Assembly (NCBI RefSeq): GCF_004366735.1
Contig: NZ_SOQX01000008.1
Location: forward strand, 62,001-126,000
Direction of reading: 5' to 3'
DNA: 64,000 bases
Source: Thiohalophilus thiocyanatoxydans
GTDB lineage: Bacteria > Pseudomonadota > Gammaproteobacteria > UBA6429 > Thiohalophilaceae
Each line of letters starts with the position of its first letter. The stretch's first letter is position 1. A program made the translations under genes and the position numbers. Under the pieces are notes generated by a model. It saw nothing but the letters and a program-made list of their open reading frames with translations, searched no databases and was not told the DNA's origin. This document shows positions 1 through 8,600 of the stretch, piece by piece.

Positions 1-473
1 TAAAACACGGCGGGAATAATCAACCGGTTCCGGTAGACCCCGAACAGAGTAGAGATATCCGGTGGGCGGTGTCGATGGGCAACAAGCAGCCCGTCACCGC
101 CAGACATAATCGCCGACGATGCCCAGGTGATGATAGTACCATCAATCTCGAGATAGCCCCCTTGCTCATTGAGGCGCGATGCTTCCAACTGCGTCCGGCT
201 AACTTCACTCGGAACACCGGGCACCGCTATGGTGTCCTTGCCGGACAGATGCCCTACTGTATATTCATCTGCCGCGAGAGCCTTGATGTTCGGGAACGCA
301 TTCGCGTCCCGCCTCTCGCTCAATATATCGTGCAGTGTGTTTATCTCTTTCACGATCACCAGTTCACGGGAAGCGTTGTAGACAGCAATCAGAATCAGCA
401 CCAGGCCGATAATAGCGGTGCCGATGAAAAGTCCGATGAACCTGAGTTTATTGTATTCCTGCCGGGTCCCCAT
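1..473 (-). CDS. Membrane-anchored sensor protein, N-terminal part (cut by window edge)
   Basis: Reading the minus strand from the ATG at 473 gives an open frame of 157 codons that leaves the window without a stop. The protein starts MGTRQEYNKLRFIG, followed by one strongly hydrophobic segment at about residues 12-33 and then a soluble, apparently periplasmic region. This layout is typical of the input half of membrane signalling proteins (diguanylate cyclases, histidine kinases, chemoreceptors), but the output domain lies outside the window, so the class cannot be named. An AAGGA lies about 10 nt before the ATG. Existence of the gene is fairly sure; its function is not. Confidence 0.6.
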   Translation of the reverse strand, partial: MGTRQEYNKLRFIGLFIGTAIIGLVLILIAVYNASRELVIVKEINTLHDILSERRDANAFPNIKALAADEYTVGHLSGKDTIAVPGVPSEVSRTQLEASRLNEQGGYLEIDGTIITWASSAIMSGGDGLLVAHRHRPPDISTLFGVYRNRLIIPAVF

Positions 474-663
474 ACCCCACCCATCCTTCGTCTTACGGAT
501 ATTCAGGGTCAGTGTAACAATAAATAGCGACTGACTGACACAGAGTTTTACACTGACCCTAAAGGGGTTGCGGTTTCCCTGGCAAAGTACCGCGCGGCTT
601 TTTTAGAATGTCGCGTTCGTCCGTGACCCGCTCCAGTTTCCGTTTTAAGCGGGCGACTGATTC

Positions 664-1359
664 TTAAGGGGTCAAAGCCCTTTTCGGACGTCCGCGTCGT
701 GCCTGCCCGACCTTGGTCTTCAACTTACGCTCGATCTTTTCCTTGAAATAGTCATTTCCCAGCGGTGTCCCGGTCTGCCAGGCGGCTCGGATATCCTTAA
801 GCGCATCGTCATCAATATGCGCCTGAAATAGAGACTTGTAGGCAGATAGACGGCTGGCCTCTGTCTTACCCATTCTTAAATACAAAGAATGAGGCGTAAT
901 CAACTGGTCAACCTTGCCCTGGGCATTTACCCGATAGCTACTCCAGCGATACTGTCCCGGTGTAGTGACCATGTTGGCTCGAACCGGGTTAAGCTCGATA
1001 TAGCGCATACAGGTCAACAAGTATTCTTCGTCGTGGACCATCGAAGCCTTGAACCGGCCTTCCCAGATACTGCCACTGGTGCCATACGAGTAGTTGATAT
1101 AGGGCACATAACGCCGTCCGACGTACTGCATCATCCGACTTACTCCGAACTTGTCCTGGGGCGTAACGAGAATATGCACATGATTGGTCATCAGCACATA
1201 GGCATGGACCGCACAACTATATCGTCGGACTGCCTCGAGCAACCAGTGACGGTAAGCCAGATAATCGCCGTCCTCGAAAAACACCGGCTCACGACTGTGG
1301 CCGCGCTGGACAACATGAACGGGAACATCCGGGAGAAAAAAGCGGGGTTTGCGGGGCAT
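664..1359 (-). CDS. REP-associated tyrosine transposase (RAYT, Y1/HUH family)
   Basis: A 231-residue single-domain Y1 transposase. The HUH motif is H60-V-H62 in TNHVHILV, and the likely catalytic tyrosine is Y120 in RYIELNPVRAN, both standard for the RAYT branch of IS200-like enzymes, which nick single-stranded REP hairpins. The start is clear: AAGGAGG lies 5 nt before ATG 1359. The last codons and stop (GCTTTGACCCCTTAA) lie inside a GGGGTCAAAGCCC motif that recurs in inverted orientation upstream of the gene at 1414-1455, so the gene is framed by its probable recognition ends. The gene looks intact. A second copy, truncated after residue 49, lies immediately upstream. Confidence 0.9.
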   Translation of the reverse strand: MPRKPRFFLPDVPVHVVQRGHSREPVFFEDGDYLAYRHWLLEAVRRYSCAVHAYVLMTNHVHILVTPQDKFGVSRMMQYVGRRYVPYINYSYGTSGSIWEGRFKASMVHDEEYLLTCMRYIELNPVRANMVTTPGQYRWSSYRVNAQGKVDQLITPHSLYLRMGKTEASRLSAYKSLFQAHIDDDALKDIRAAWQTGTPLGNDYFKEKIERKLKTKVGQARRGRPKRALTP

Positions 1360-1680
1360 CCTTGCCTCCTTGAATTGTTATAAATAGAAATTAGCCAGTC
1401 CAGGTCGTTCTGTAAAGGGCTTTGACCCCTTTGATTTGTAAAGGGCTTTGACCCCTTTGATTTCACAACTATATCGTCGGACTGCCTCGAGCAACCAGTG
1501 ACGGTAAGCCAGATAATCGCCGTCCTCGAAAAACACCGGCTCACGACTGTGGCCACGCTGAACGACATGAACGGGAACATCCGGGAGAAAAAAGCGGGGT
1601 TTGCGGGGCATCCTTGCCTCCTTGATTGTCATAAATGGAAATTAGCCAGTCCAGGTTGTTCTGTAAAGGGCTTTGACCCC
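668..1680. repeat. Four copies of a GGGGTCAAAGCCCTTT motif framing the RAYT genes
   Basis: The 16-mer AAAGGGCTTTGACCCC occurs on the plus strand at 1414-1429, 1440-1455 and 1665-1680, and its reverse complement (GGGGTCAAAGCCCTTT) at 668-683 at the 3' end of the transposase gene. Plus-strand segments 1212-1430 and 1464-1682 are near-identical copies (a handful of substitutions over about 218 bp) that each contain the start of the RAYT gene plus its upstream leader and the motif. Inverted motif ends around a RAYT gene are what is expected if these are the hairpin or end sequences it acts on; that role is inferred. Confidence 0.8.
1378..1611 (-). pseudogene. Truncated RAYT copy (first 49 residues only)
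   Basis: From ATG 1611, preceded by the same AAGGAGG leader as the intact transposase, the frame reproduces the first 49 RAYT residues exactly (through RRYSC). It then enters two tandem GGGGTCAAAGCCCTTT motifs and stops at 1378 after an unrelated tail. The HUH motif and catalytic tyrosine are missing, so the product cannot be a transposase. The junction at about 1464 is abrupt: the older copy appears to have been cut when the intact RAYT element inserted or was duplicated beside it. The nucleotide differences between the copies argue against a very recent duplication. Confidence 0.8.
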
Positions 1681-2565
1681 TTTAATTTGTGAGTGGTCGC
1701 AATTATGTTAGTTTCCGTTTCCGAGGCAATTGCCAACATTATCTTGGCAAGCAGCCCTTGATTATCTGGATGCAGGTGTGAGTCAGGCTCATCCAGCAAT
1801 AAAACGAAAGGCCTAAACAAAACGACATATGACAAAATCTGCAATGCTTGCTGAACACCCGTTCCAACCAACTCGAGAGGTATACGCTTTCCGCTCATCC
1901 CTGTCACGGAAACCCTTACATCTATATGCAAATCTTTGACAGGATCAAAAGACACAAACAACGAAATCGCTGGAAATATATTTCTAACTAACTTTATTAG
2001 CTCATTTAATCGGTTTTTCTCTTTTATAAGAAACATAACGTTTCTTAAGTAAAGGTTGGCTTCGCCACTTGCAACACCTCTACGTACAATGCTTTCCGTC
2101 CTATACTCTTCGACCTGGGGTATTCCAGATAAACCAGGAACATAGACAGAAAAAGGCTTTTTATCCCCAGCAATTATCTGTCTCAAAGCTACTGACCCAG
2201 ATACTTCACACCCAACATTACCTTCGTTCCTACCTCGATATATTTTTATATCACTATGAAGTTCGTTGCCACCATCCTCAGCGGAAACTCTTAGGTAGCC
2301 AAAATTAGACTGGTTTTTATAAGGACCGCCATGACGGAGGTTTACAAATTCTCTTGTCGGGCAAAATGGCAGACTATCTTGAGTGAATGTTTTTGTATCC
2401 GATAATCTCGATATTACCGATGCCACCACTGAAAAGTGGATCCCTTCTAATATGCTACTTTTCCCAGCATTATTCCCCCCCAACTAGGATATTAATTGGT
2501 GATAGGTCTATTGCAGCTTCATTTATTTTTTTAAATCGTTCTATCGATATTTTTGTTATTTTCAA
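1629..2565 (-). pseudogene. AAA/ABC-type ATPase (OLD/AAA_15-like), frameshifted and 3'-truncated
   Basis: The best start is TTG 2565, with AAGGA 6 nt upstream and an in-frame stop just before it; it begins MKITKISIERFKKINE, a classic AAA_15/OLD N-terminus. The frame reaches ...NILV and is then shifted by one base in a run of seven G (C7 at 2475-2481 on the plus strand). With six G it would read straight into the Walker A GGNNAGKSS. Downstream come a signature-like VGTGVQQALQ, Walker B LLLDEPDSHLHP and IIATTH, where the natural sequence ends abruptly in the RAYT leader and motif, leaving the foreign tail KLKGSKPFTE. The region after the switch histidine is lost. Such ATPases commonly pair with nucleases in phage defence; the nuclease gene lies just upstream. 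Confidence 0.8.
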
Positions 2566-2696
2566 CGTTAATCCTTGTATCTATCTTATTGATCGCAAAA
2601 CTCTACCAATAGAATACTAACAGGGAAAGCCTTGCCTTTTGCTTTCGACAGGAGAAAAATAATTGGGTAAGAATACAGTTTCCTCTAAAACTTCAA

Positions 2697-3299
2697 TTAA
2701 TTGTGCTCTGACCTCGGTTCTTCTGCATCTTGATCAGCAGGGTGAGACTTTTCTTTTTTCTCCTCAGGAAAGAATGAAATAACTTTTCTCACTCCAGGAT
2801 GCTTAATTGAAAATGATGGTACGATGTATGTAAATATATTCATATTGTCTGCCAAATAACTTAACGTATCATCAAGGTCTTTCTCCTGCCCGTTCTCAAT
2901 TTCTTCATAAACTGCTTTCCTTTCTTCACTTATTATCAAAACTAAAAATACAAACTTATATTTCAGCCTATACAAATGACCTTGCCCAATTGCGTCTTTC
3001 AGGCCAGAATAAGTGATAAATTTCAACTCAATAGCTATACCATTAGTATCCAATGTCATATCTGGTCTGTGTTTCTTACCAAAACAGTAGACGCTCTCAA
3101 CAGATGAATCTCTACCAATTTGGGTAATAACCTTGCAGTCATACATATCTTGGTTAGCCATCAATGATGTTGCAAAACCTCTCTCGAAGGCACTCTCATT
3201 CGACCCGGATGTAGCAAAAGGAAATTTTTTAATAACCGAATCTAATTTCTTAGCATCTTCCCAAACGCGACCTCTTCTTCTAACTGACTCAAACCCCAT
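2697..3299 (-). CDS. PD-(D/E)xK nuclease-like protein, probable defence effector
   Basis: A 200-residue protein with an excellent GGAGG before ATG 3299. The central region carries a PD-(D/E)xK arrangement: D80 in HRPD, E91-L-K93, then Q106 in GQGHLYRL on the following helix, with a hydrophobic strand (FVFLVLIIS) after it. The C-terminus is charged and looks disordered. It lies 131 nt upstream of the broken ATPase in the same orientation, so the two probably formed a nuclease/ATPase pair, a common design in anti-phage systems. Base composition is clearly AT-rich against the neighbouring pdh genes. No specific named system was recognised. The gene itself looks intact. Confidence 0.6.
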   Translation of the reverse strand: MGFESVRRRGRVWEDAKKLDSVIKKFPFATSGSNESAFERGFATSLMANQDMYDCKVITQIGRDSSVESVYCFGKKHRPDMTLDTNGIAIELKFITYSGLKDAIGQGHLYRLKYKFVFLVLIISEERKAVYEEIENGQEKDLDDTLSYLADNMNIFTYIVPSFSIKHPGVRKVISFFPEEKKEKSHPADQDAEEPRSEHN

Positions 3300-3342
3300 A
3301 ACCCCTCCATTTTATTAACTAACTTATTAGTTTATTCCTACC

Positions 3343-3467
3343 AACCCTACCCCACCCAATCCACGATGAAAATCAGGGTATTCCCTAATCCTAGACATAA
3401 TTGGCGGAATTTCGAGGGAAATTGAGACTGGATTCCGGCCTCCGCCGGAATGACGGGAGTGAGAAAA
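3343..3467. repeat. 125-bp direct repeat, left copy, with REP-type hairpin
   Basis: This segment matches 5461-5585 in the same orientation without gaps and with about 9 differences over 125 bp. Its right part contains the hairpin ATTCCGGC-CTCC-GCCGGAAT followed by GACGGGAGTGAG, a REP-like motif of a style frequent in proteobacterial genomes. The two copies enclose the cassette at 3468-5460. Confidence 0.85.
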
Positions 3468-3473
3468 ACTGGT

Positions 3474-3556
3474 AAAAGGGGACGTAGGGATTATTTTTTA
3501 ACCAGTCTCCTCGTCTTTACTGTATTGGTCAAAATTTAATCCCTACGTCCCCTTTT
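3474..3556. repeat. 20-bp perfect inverted repeat (GGGGACGTAGGG type)
   Basis: AAAAGGGGACGTAGGGATTA at 3474-3493 is the exact reverse complement of 3537-3556; 43 nt lie between the arms. The right arm provides the last codons and the TAG stop of the gene at 3543-4325. The AAAGGGG(A/T)C start resembles the GGGGTCAAAG motif around the RAYT gene, so it may be a related non-autonomous palindromic element; that relationship is inference. Confidence 0.75.
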
Positions 3557-4325
3557 CCTTCGACCGAACTAACTGTCTTGTAAGATAGAAGATACCAGAT
3601 TCAATATCGGCGATACGATAGGGAAGGCTATTCTCATTTTTTAGCCTGCTAAGATCGCTAATCAACAGATTATAGCCGGCTGAATTTAGAGCATATCCCA
3701 GTCCTTGGTGCAACACACTATCAAGAACAGGGAATTTCTCGGGTTTCAGGTGTCGCAAGTGTTTGCTGGCAAATGAGACACCCAGTCCTTTGATATTTGT
3801 ACCTAACGTTATTGCATAGAGATCTCCATATCTAGCTTTAACAGACAACAACCATTTGCTTAGCAATTGGCCTAACACTGAAGATGAATGATGCCTGTTT
3901 AGATTAGCCCATACTCTCTGGCCTCTCCCCCAATCGCAAACACACTCCGAGAAATATAAGGTTTTCGACAAATCTTTAAAGTTAGAACTCTTACCTAGGT
4001 TTTCGACATGTTTAGTTTTTTCATCATAACTCATTATTGCAATTGCGCTATTTAGTGCATCTTTTGTGAAACGAATATTACTAAAATCAATGGTTTTGGA
4101 TGGTGAATCCAAGTCATGCACAGTTATAAAGAAATTACTCTCAACAATGAACGGAGTTGCATTTTCTAGCTCAACACCTAATGCAATATTATCTCGCGGA
4201 AAATACAATTTAACCCGATCAGTCAAACTAAACTTTCGTAAATTATAATCAACTTTTGTCGCCTTAAGTGATTCATTCAGAGCTCTACCGTTTATCCATG
4301 CATTTGACAAATCCATACTAGCCAT
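3543..4325 (-). CDS. Conserved-looking protein of unknown function in the accessory cassette
   Basis: A 260-residue soluble protein without signal peptide or membrane segment. The most structured-looking part is the C-terminal third, where GLGVSFASKHLRHLKP is followed by FPVLDSVLHQGLGYAL. A glycine-rich turn followed by helices and a conserved-looking LDS loosely recalls helix-hairpin-helix DNA glycosylase folds, but the catalytic pattern cannot be confirmed by eye. It is AT-rich, shares orientation with the Mrr-like gene upstream (91 nt gap), and is enclosed with it by the 125-bp repeats. The stop codon lies inside an inverted-repeat arm, so the original C-terminus may have been altered by that element. 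Function unknown. Confidence 0.5.
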   Translation of the reverse strand: MASMDLSNAWINGRALNESLKATKVDYNLRKFSLTDRVKLYFPRDNIALGVELENATPFIVESNFFITVHDLDSPSKTIDFSNIRFTKDALNSAIAIMSYDEKTKHVENLGKSSNFKDLSKTLYFSECVCDWGRGQRVWANLNRHHSSSVLGQLLSKWLLSVKARYGDLYAITLGTNIKGLGVSFASKHLRHLKPEKFPVLDSVLHQGLGYALNSAGYNLLISDLSRLKNENSLPYRIADIESGIFYLTRQLVRSKEKGT

Positions 4326-4416
4326 GCCTTTTTATAAAATTGGGATAAGAGAACGGCTTCTATAATATTATAAATAGTTTTTCTTTGACCCGTTTTCCGT
4401 ATATACAAATAATTAT

Positions 4417-5331
4417 TTAGGTACCGTATCCATAGCAATCTAAGCCAATAACCATCAATAATGGTTTTACTGGCAAATCCTGTCCATCCTCAACTTCATC
4501 CCATTCGCATTGGACTGTTTCGAAATCTAGTTCGCCAGTTGTAAACGCATTAGTAACCACCTCACCAGTTTTCTCGTCTTTGAGTCCTCTAATATTTTCA
4601 ATGGGAAGATGCCCATAATAATACTTGCCTTCTACTTTAAGGTTAACAGTTAATGTTACTTCTATTAGCTCACCATAACCGTTATCCATCAAAGTCATAC
4701 CATTGAAAACAACAGGTAAGTTTTCATGCAAACCAGGATCTGTCGGATATCTTTCCAGATCCCAATTTTGCTGCGCTAATTCTGCGATTATTCCTATCTT
4801 TTCTTTATTTGAATCAAAAATTGGCAAATTACAAAAATCCATCTGCATAGCAAATGGCTTTGGGACTGAAATACTTATCCCAAATGACATGTAAGTAGTT
4901 CTAACATCACATAATACAGGAGCCGAAACTTTGGCTGTCCATTTATGCGGCTCTGTATCGACTGGACTATACAATTCAATTTCAAGTTTTTTAGCACGAG
5001 TTTTGGCCGCCTCAGAAAAACCTCTGGGGCATACAAGAGCTCCTTTCTGAGCTCCCACATCCTTTACCAAACCATGAAATTCTTCTATCCCTTTTACGTC
5101 CACAGGTTTACCATAGTCTTTACAGTCAACAACTATTCGCATAGTGTATTGACCAATATTTTGCTCTACTAAGACATCTATTTGTCTTTCAGTCTCACTT
5201 AGGTTACCTGGCAATCTTACATTGTGGCTTACAACTGCATCTGGCGCTAACTGCTTTTGTATCTCAGCAATGAGTAGCTCTAGTTGTTTCCAATTAGGTT
5301 CTGAATTATTCTCGGTCAAAATATTTTCCAA
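4417..5331 (-). CDS. Mrr-like restriction endonuclease domain protein
   Basis: A 304-residue protein. Residues about 12-120 look like an Mrr_cat PD-(D/E)xK domain: D52 in RQIDVLVEQ, D69-C-K71 in VVDCKDYGKPVD (Asp in place of the usual Glu), then a helix with FHGLVKDVGAQKGALV and ASN/SEAA-type ending FSEAAKTRAKK, the usual Mrr layout. The remaining roughly 180 residues form an unrecognised beta-rich domain that may sense the target. Mrr-type enzymes cut modified foreign DNA. It is AT-rich, transcribed toward the unknown gene at 3543-4325, and both sit between direct repeats, suggesting a transferred two-gene module. The domain call is fairly secure, the biological role inferred. Confidence 0.65.
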   Translation of the reverse strand: MENILTENNSEPNWKQLELLIAEIQKQLAPDAVVSHNVRLPGNLSETERQIDVLVEQNIGQYTMRIVVDCKDYGKPVDVKGIEEFHGLVKDVGAQKGALVCPRGFSEAAKTRAKKLEIELYSPVDTEPHKWTAKVSAPVLCDVRTTYMSFGISISVPKPFAMQMDFCNLPIFDSNKEKIGIIAELAQQNWDLERYPTDPGLHENLPVVFNGMTLMDNGYGELIEVTLTVNLKVEGKYYYGHLPIENIRGLKDEKTGEVVTNAFTTGELDFETVQCEWDEVEDGQDLPVKPLLMVIGLDCYGYGT

Positions 5332-5460
5332 ATACTAAAATTTACGTTTATTTTTTTGTGCCAAACTCAATAATCATCTAGATACAAATACACATCTGAC
5401 ATCTCGCTTTCGTTGATTAATCTAGGTGCGCCACAATCAAAAACAATTTAGTAGAGTTCA

Positions 5461-5585
5461 AACCCTACCCCACCCAAACCACGATTTAAATCAGGGTACT
5501 CCCTAATTCTAGACATAATTTGTGGGATTTCGAGGGATATTGAGACTGGATTCCGGCCTCCGCCGGAATGACGGGAGTGAGAAAA
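5461..5585. repeat. 125-bp direct repeat, right copy, with REP-type hairpin
   Basis: Ungapped partner of 3343-3467 at about 93 percent identity. It ends directly at the pdh terminator, so this copy may be the ancestral one and the island may have been acquired or expanded by recombination at it. The hairpin ATTCCGGC-CTCC-GCCGGAAT is preserved in both copies. Confidence 0.85.
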
Positions 5586-5610
5586 CAAAAAGGGACGCAT
5601 AAGCGTCCCT
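5581..5610 (-). terminator. Rho-independent terminator of the pdh operon
   Basis: On the minus strand AGGGACGC-TTAT-GCGTCCCT forms a perfect 8-bp stem with a 4-nt loop (5591-5610), followed by TTTTGTTTTC. It lies about 85 nt past the stop of the E2-E3 gene. Confidence 0.85.
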
Positions 5611-5657
5611 TCGTACTACAGGTGTGGGGGGTTGGTGTTCTGATCACCCCTCCCTAA

Positions 5658-5678
5658 CCCTCCCCTTGAAGGGGAGGG
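5658..5678. repeat. Short palindromic hairpin CCCTCCCCTT/AAGGGGAGGG
   Basis: Ten-base arms around a single G, located between the stop of the E2-E3 gene (5694) and the terminator. There is no T tract on either side, so it may be a small dispersed repeat or an mRNA 3' stabiliser rather than a second terminator. Confidence 0.5.
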
Positions 5679-5693
5679 AATCACAGGAGAGGA

Positions 5694-8600
5694 CTACTTC
5701 TTCTTCGCCGCCCGCTTCTCACTCCGCTTGAGCCGTGAAGACAGCCGCCGCGCCAGATCCCCGAACAGCTCGGTCTGGGTCGGGTGGGGGTGGATGGCCT
5801 GGCCGACCTGTTCCAGGGTCAGCTCGCCGGCAACCATCATCACGCCTTCACCAATTAAGGTATCGGCATGATCGGCGAGGAAGTGAACCCCGATCACCCG
5901 GTGGCTGGCTTTCTCGGCGACGATCTTGATCAGCCCCTGGGTCTCGCCGGTGATCATGGCCTTGGCGTCGACGCTCATCGGCACCTTGATCTCGGCGGCG
6001 TCGATGCCCTGCTCTTTGGCCTGATCGGCGGAGAGCCCGACGAACGCGGCCTGCGGGCGGGTGAAGATGACGCCCGAGTCCTTGGCCTGATCATACGCTG
6101 CCGCTTCTCCGGCGATGGTCATGGCGGCGACGCGGCCCTGCTGGCCTGCGGTGTGAGCGAGCATTAACCCACCGATGACATCCCCGACCGCGAAGATGTG
6201 CGGCACGTTGGTGCGGCACTGGGCGTCGGCGGTGATCACGCCTTTATCAGTTTCGATGCCGGCCTTGTCCAGCTGCAGCGGATCCAGCACCGGGCGCTTG
6301 CCGGTGGCCATGATCACGTAGTCGCAGCTGTAGGTGTGGTCCTTGCCGTCTGAGCCTTCGTAGACGATCTTCATCTTGCCCGGCTCGCCCTTGAGCTCCT
6401 TGACCTTGGCCGAGGTCTCGATGGTGAGGCGCGGGTCGTCGTTCAGCACCTCGGTGAGGTTCTTGGCCACTTCCGGCTCGACCTCGGCCAGGATGCGCTC
6501 CTGCCCTTCGAGCAGCAGCACCTTGGCGCCGAAGTCCTGGAAGATCTGCGCCATCTCGACGCCGATGGCGCCGCCGCCGATCACGCCCAGGCGTTTGGGC
6601 GCGTCCTTGAGGCCCCAGACGGTGTCGGAGGTGAGCACGCCACCGTTGTCCACGCCGGTGTCGGCGCCGGGGATCGGCGGGACGAACGGCGGAGCCCCGG
6701 CGGCGATGACCGCGGCACCGAAGGTGATCGTTTTGGTCTTCTTGCCGTCACCCGGCTCGGCGCGGGTGTGCGGATCTTTGTGGTTGCCGCCGGTGTCGAC
6801 ACTGACGGTGTGATCGTCTTCGAAGCGGGCGAAGCCCTGGATGACGTCGATCTTCACGCCCTTGTCGGTGTTGAGCGCCATCTTGCCGCGCTCTTCGAGC
6901 ACGCCGCGACGGTGTTTTTCCAGATCCTTCCATTCCAGTTTGGCATCGGTAGTGCCCTTGATGCCGAGCAGCTTGTCATGCGCGCGATCCCGCATGCGAT
7001 CGGCGGCGGCGCGCCACGCCTTGGAGGGGATGCAGCCGCGCCACAGGCATTCGCCGCCGGGGAACGGCGAGTCGTTGATCATGGCGACCTTGTAGCCGTG
7101 TTCTTTGAGATCCCGGGCGCAGTCCTCGCCGCCGGGGCCGCCGCCGATGACGACCACGTCGTAGTCCCAGTCGCCTTCGGGCAGCTTGAAACTCGGCTCG
7201 CTGGCCTGATCACTTTTGGGGGCAGCCATGCCCATGGCCGAGGTCGTCTGTGACATACCGGGCGCCGGCGCGGCGGCGGCATCCAGCCAGGTCGGGTTCT
7301 CGACCAGCTCCTTGAAGGTGGCGAGGAACTTGGCGGCGTCGGCGCCGTTGACGATGCGGTGATCGGCGGTGATAGTGACCGGCATGCCCTGCGGGCCGAC
7401 GGTGGCAATCGCAAAGATCGCCGAGGTGCCCGGCGAGGGAATCGCGTCGAACTGGCTGACCCCCAGCATCCCCATGTTGGAGATGGTGAAGGTCGGGTTG
7501 GAGTATTCATCCGGCTTGAGGCGGCGGGCGCGGGCGCGGTCCACCAGGTCCTTCCAGCCGGCGGCCAGATCGGCCACCTCGCGGTTGCCGGCATCGCGCA
7601 GCACCGGGACCACCAGGCCCATGCCGTCGGTTTCCACCGCCAGGCCGACGTCGATCTGCTCGCGCTCGACGATGCGATCTTCATGCTGGTAGACGGCGTT
7701 GACCACCGGGTGTTTTTCGATGGCCAGCGCGGCGGCCTTGGCCAGGGTCACGGTCAGCGAGAAGCCCTTGGTCTTGGAGGCGGTCTTGAGCGCCGCGGGA
7801 TCGATGTGACTGGTGACGCGGAACAGGGGCATGGAGAGCGAGTACTCCATGTTGTGCGCCACGGCCTTTTCCATCGCCGTCATCGGCCGCCCTTCGCCCG
7901 GCACCTGGTAGATGCGCTGGGTGGTGGACTTCTGGATGTTGCTGTTGAGCACGTCGGCGGCGACGATGGCGCCGCCCGGGCCACTGCCCGGCACGCTGTT
8001 GAGATCGATGCCGTGGGCGCCGGCCAGCTGGCGGGCGTACGGGGTGGCGTTCTTGTTGCTCGGCCGCGGCGCCGGGGTGGCGCCGTGCGGCTGGGCCGCA
8101 ATGCGGGTCTTGGCCTTGGCGGTACCGGCCGGCTCCGACTTGGGCTTGCCGGCAGTGGCGGCCGCCGGGGCGGCCGTGCTGGCGGATTTCTTGCTGTCGA
8201 TCACCTGGTCCGGTTCGCTCACCAGGTAGGCGATCGCCTCGCCCACCGGGATGGTGGCATCGGTCTCGGCCATGGGGCCGGAGAGATAGCCGTCGCGGAA
8301 CACTTCCACGTCCATGATCGCCTTGTCGGTCTCGACCTGGGCGACCACGTCGCCGCGGGCGATCTTGTCGCCGATGGCCTTCTCCCAGCTGACCATGACG
8401 CCCTCGGTCATGGTGTCGGAGAGCTGGGGCATTTTAATGGTATAGGCGTCCTCGGCCGGGGCCTGCTCGGCGGGCGCGGCGGGTTGGGCCGGTTCGGATT
8501 CGGCGGCAGCTTCGGCGGCCGGGGCCGGTTCACCGCTGTCACTGCCGGCGGCCGCGACCGGGGCCTCGCCCTCGGACTGGACTTCGTCGGCGCTGGCGAC

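Noticed and set aside
69-527. Plus-strand open frame at the left edge
   Set aside because: The opposite strand gives a better protein with a membrane helix and a sensor-like layout; this frame is its shadow.
889-1383. Plus-strand open frame opposite the RAYT gene
   Set aside because: Shadow of the transposase; no independent evidence.
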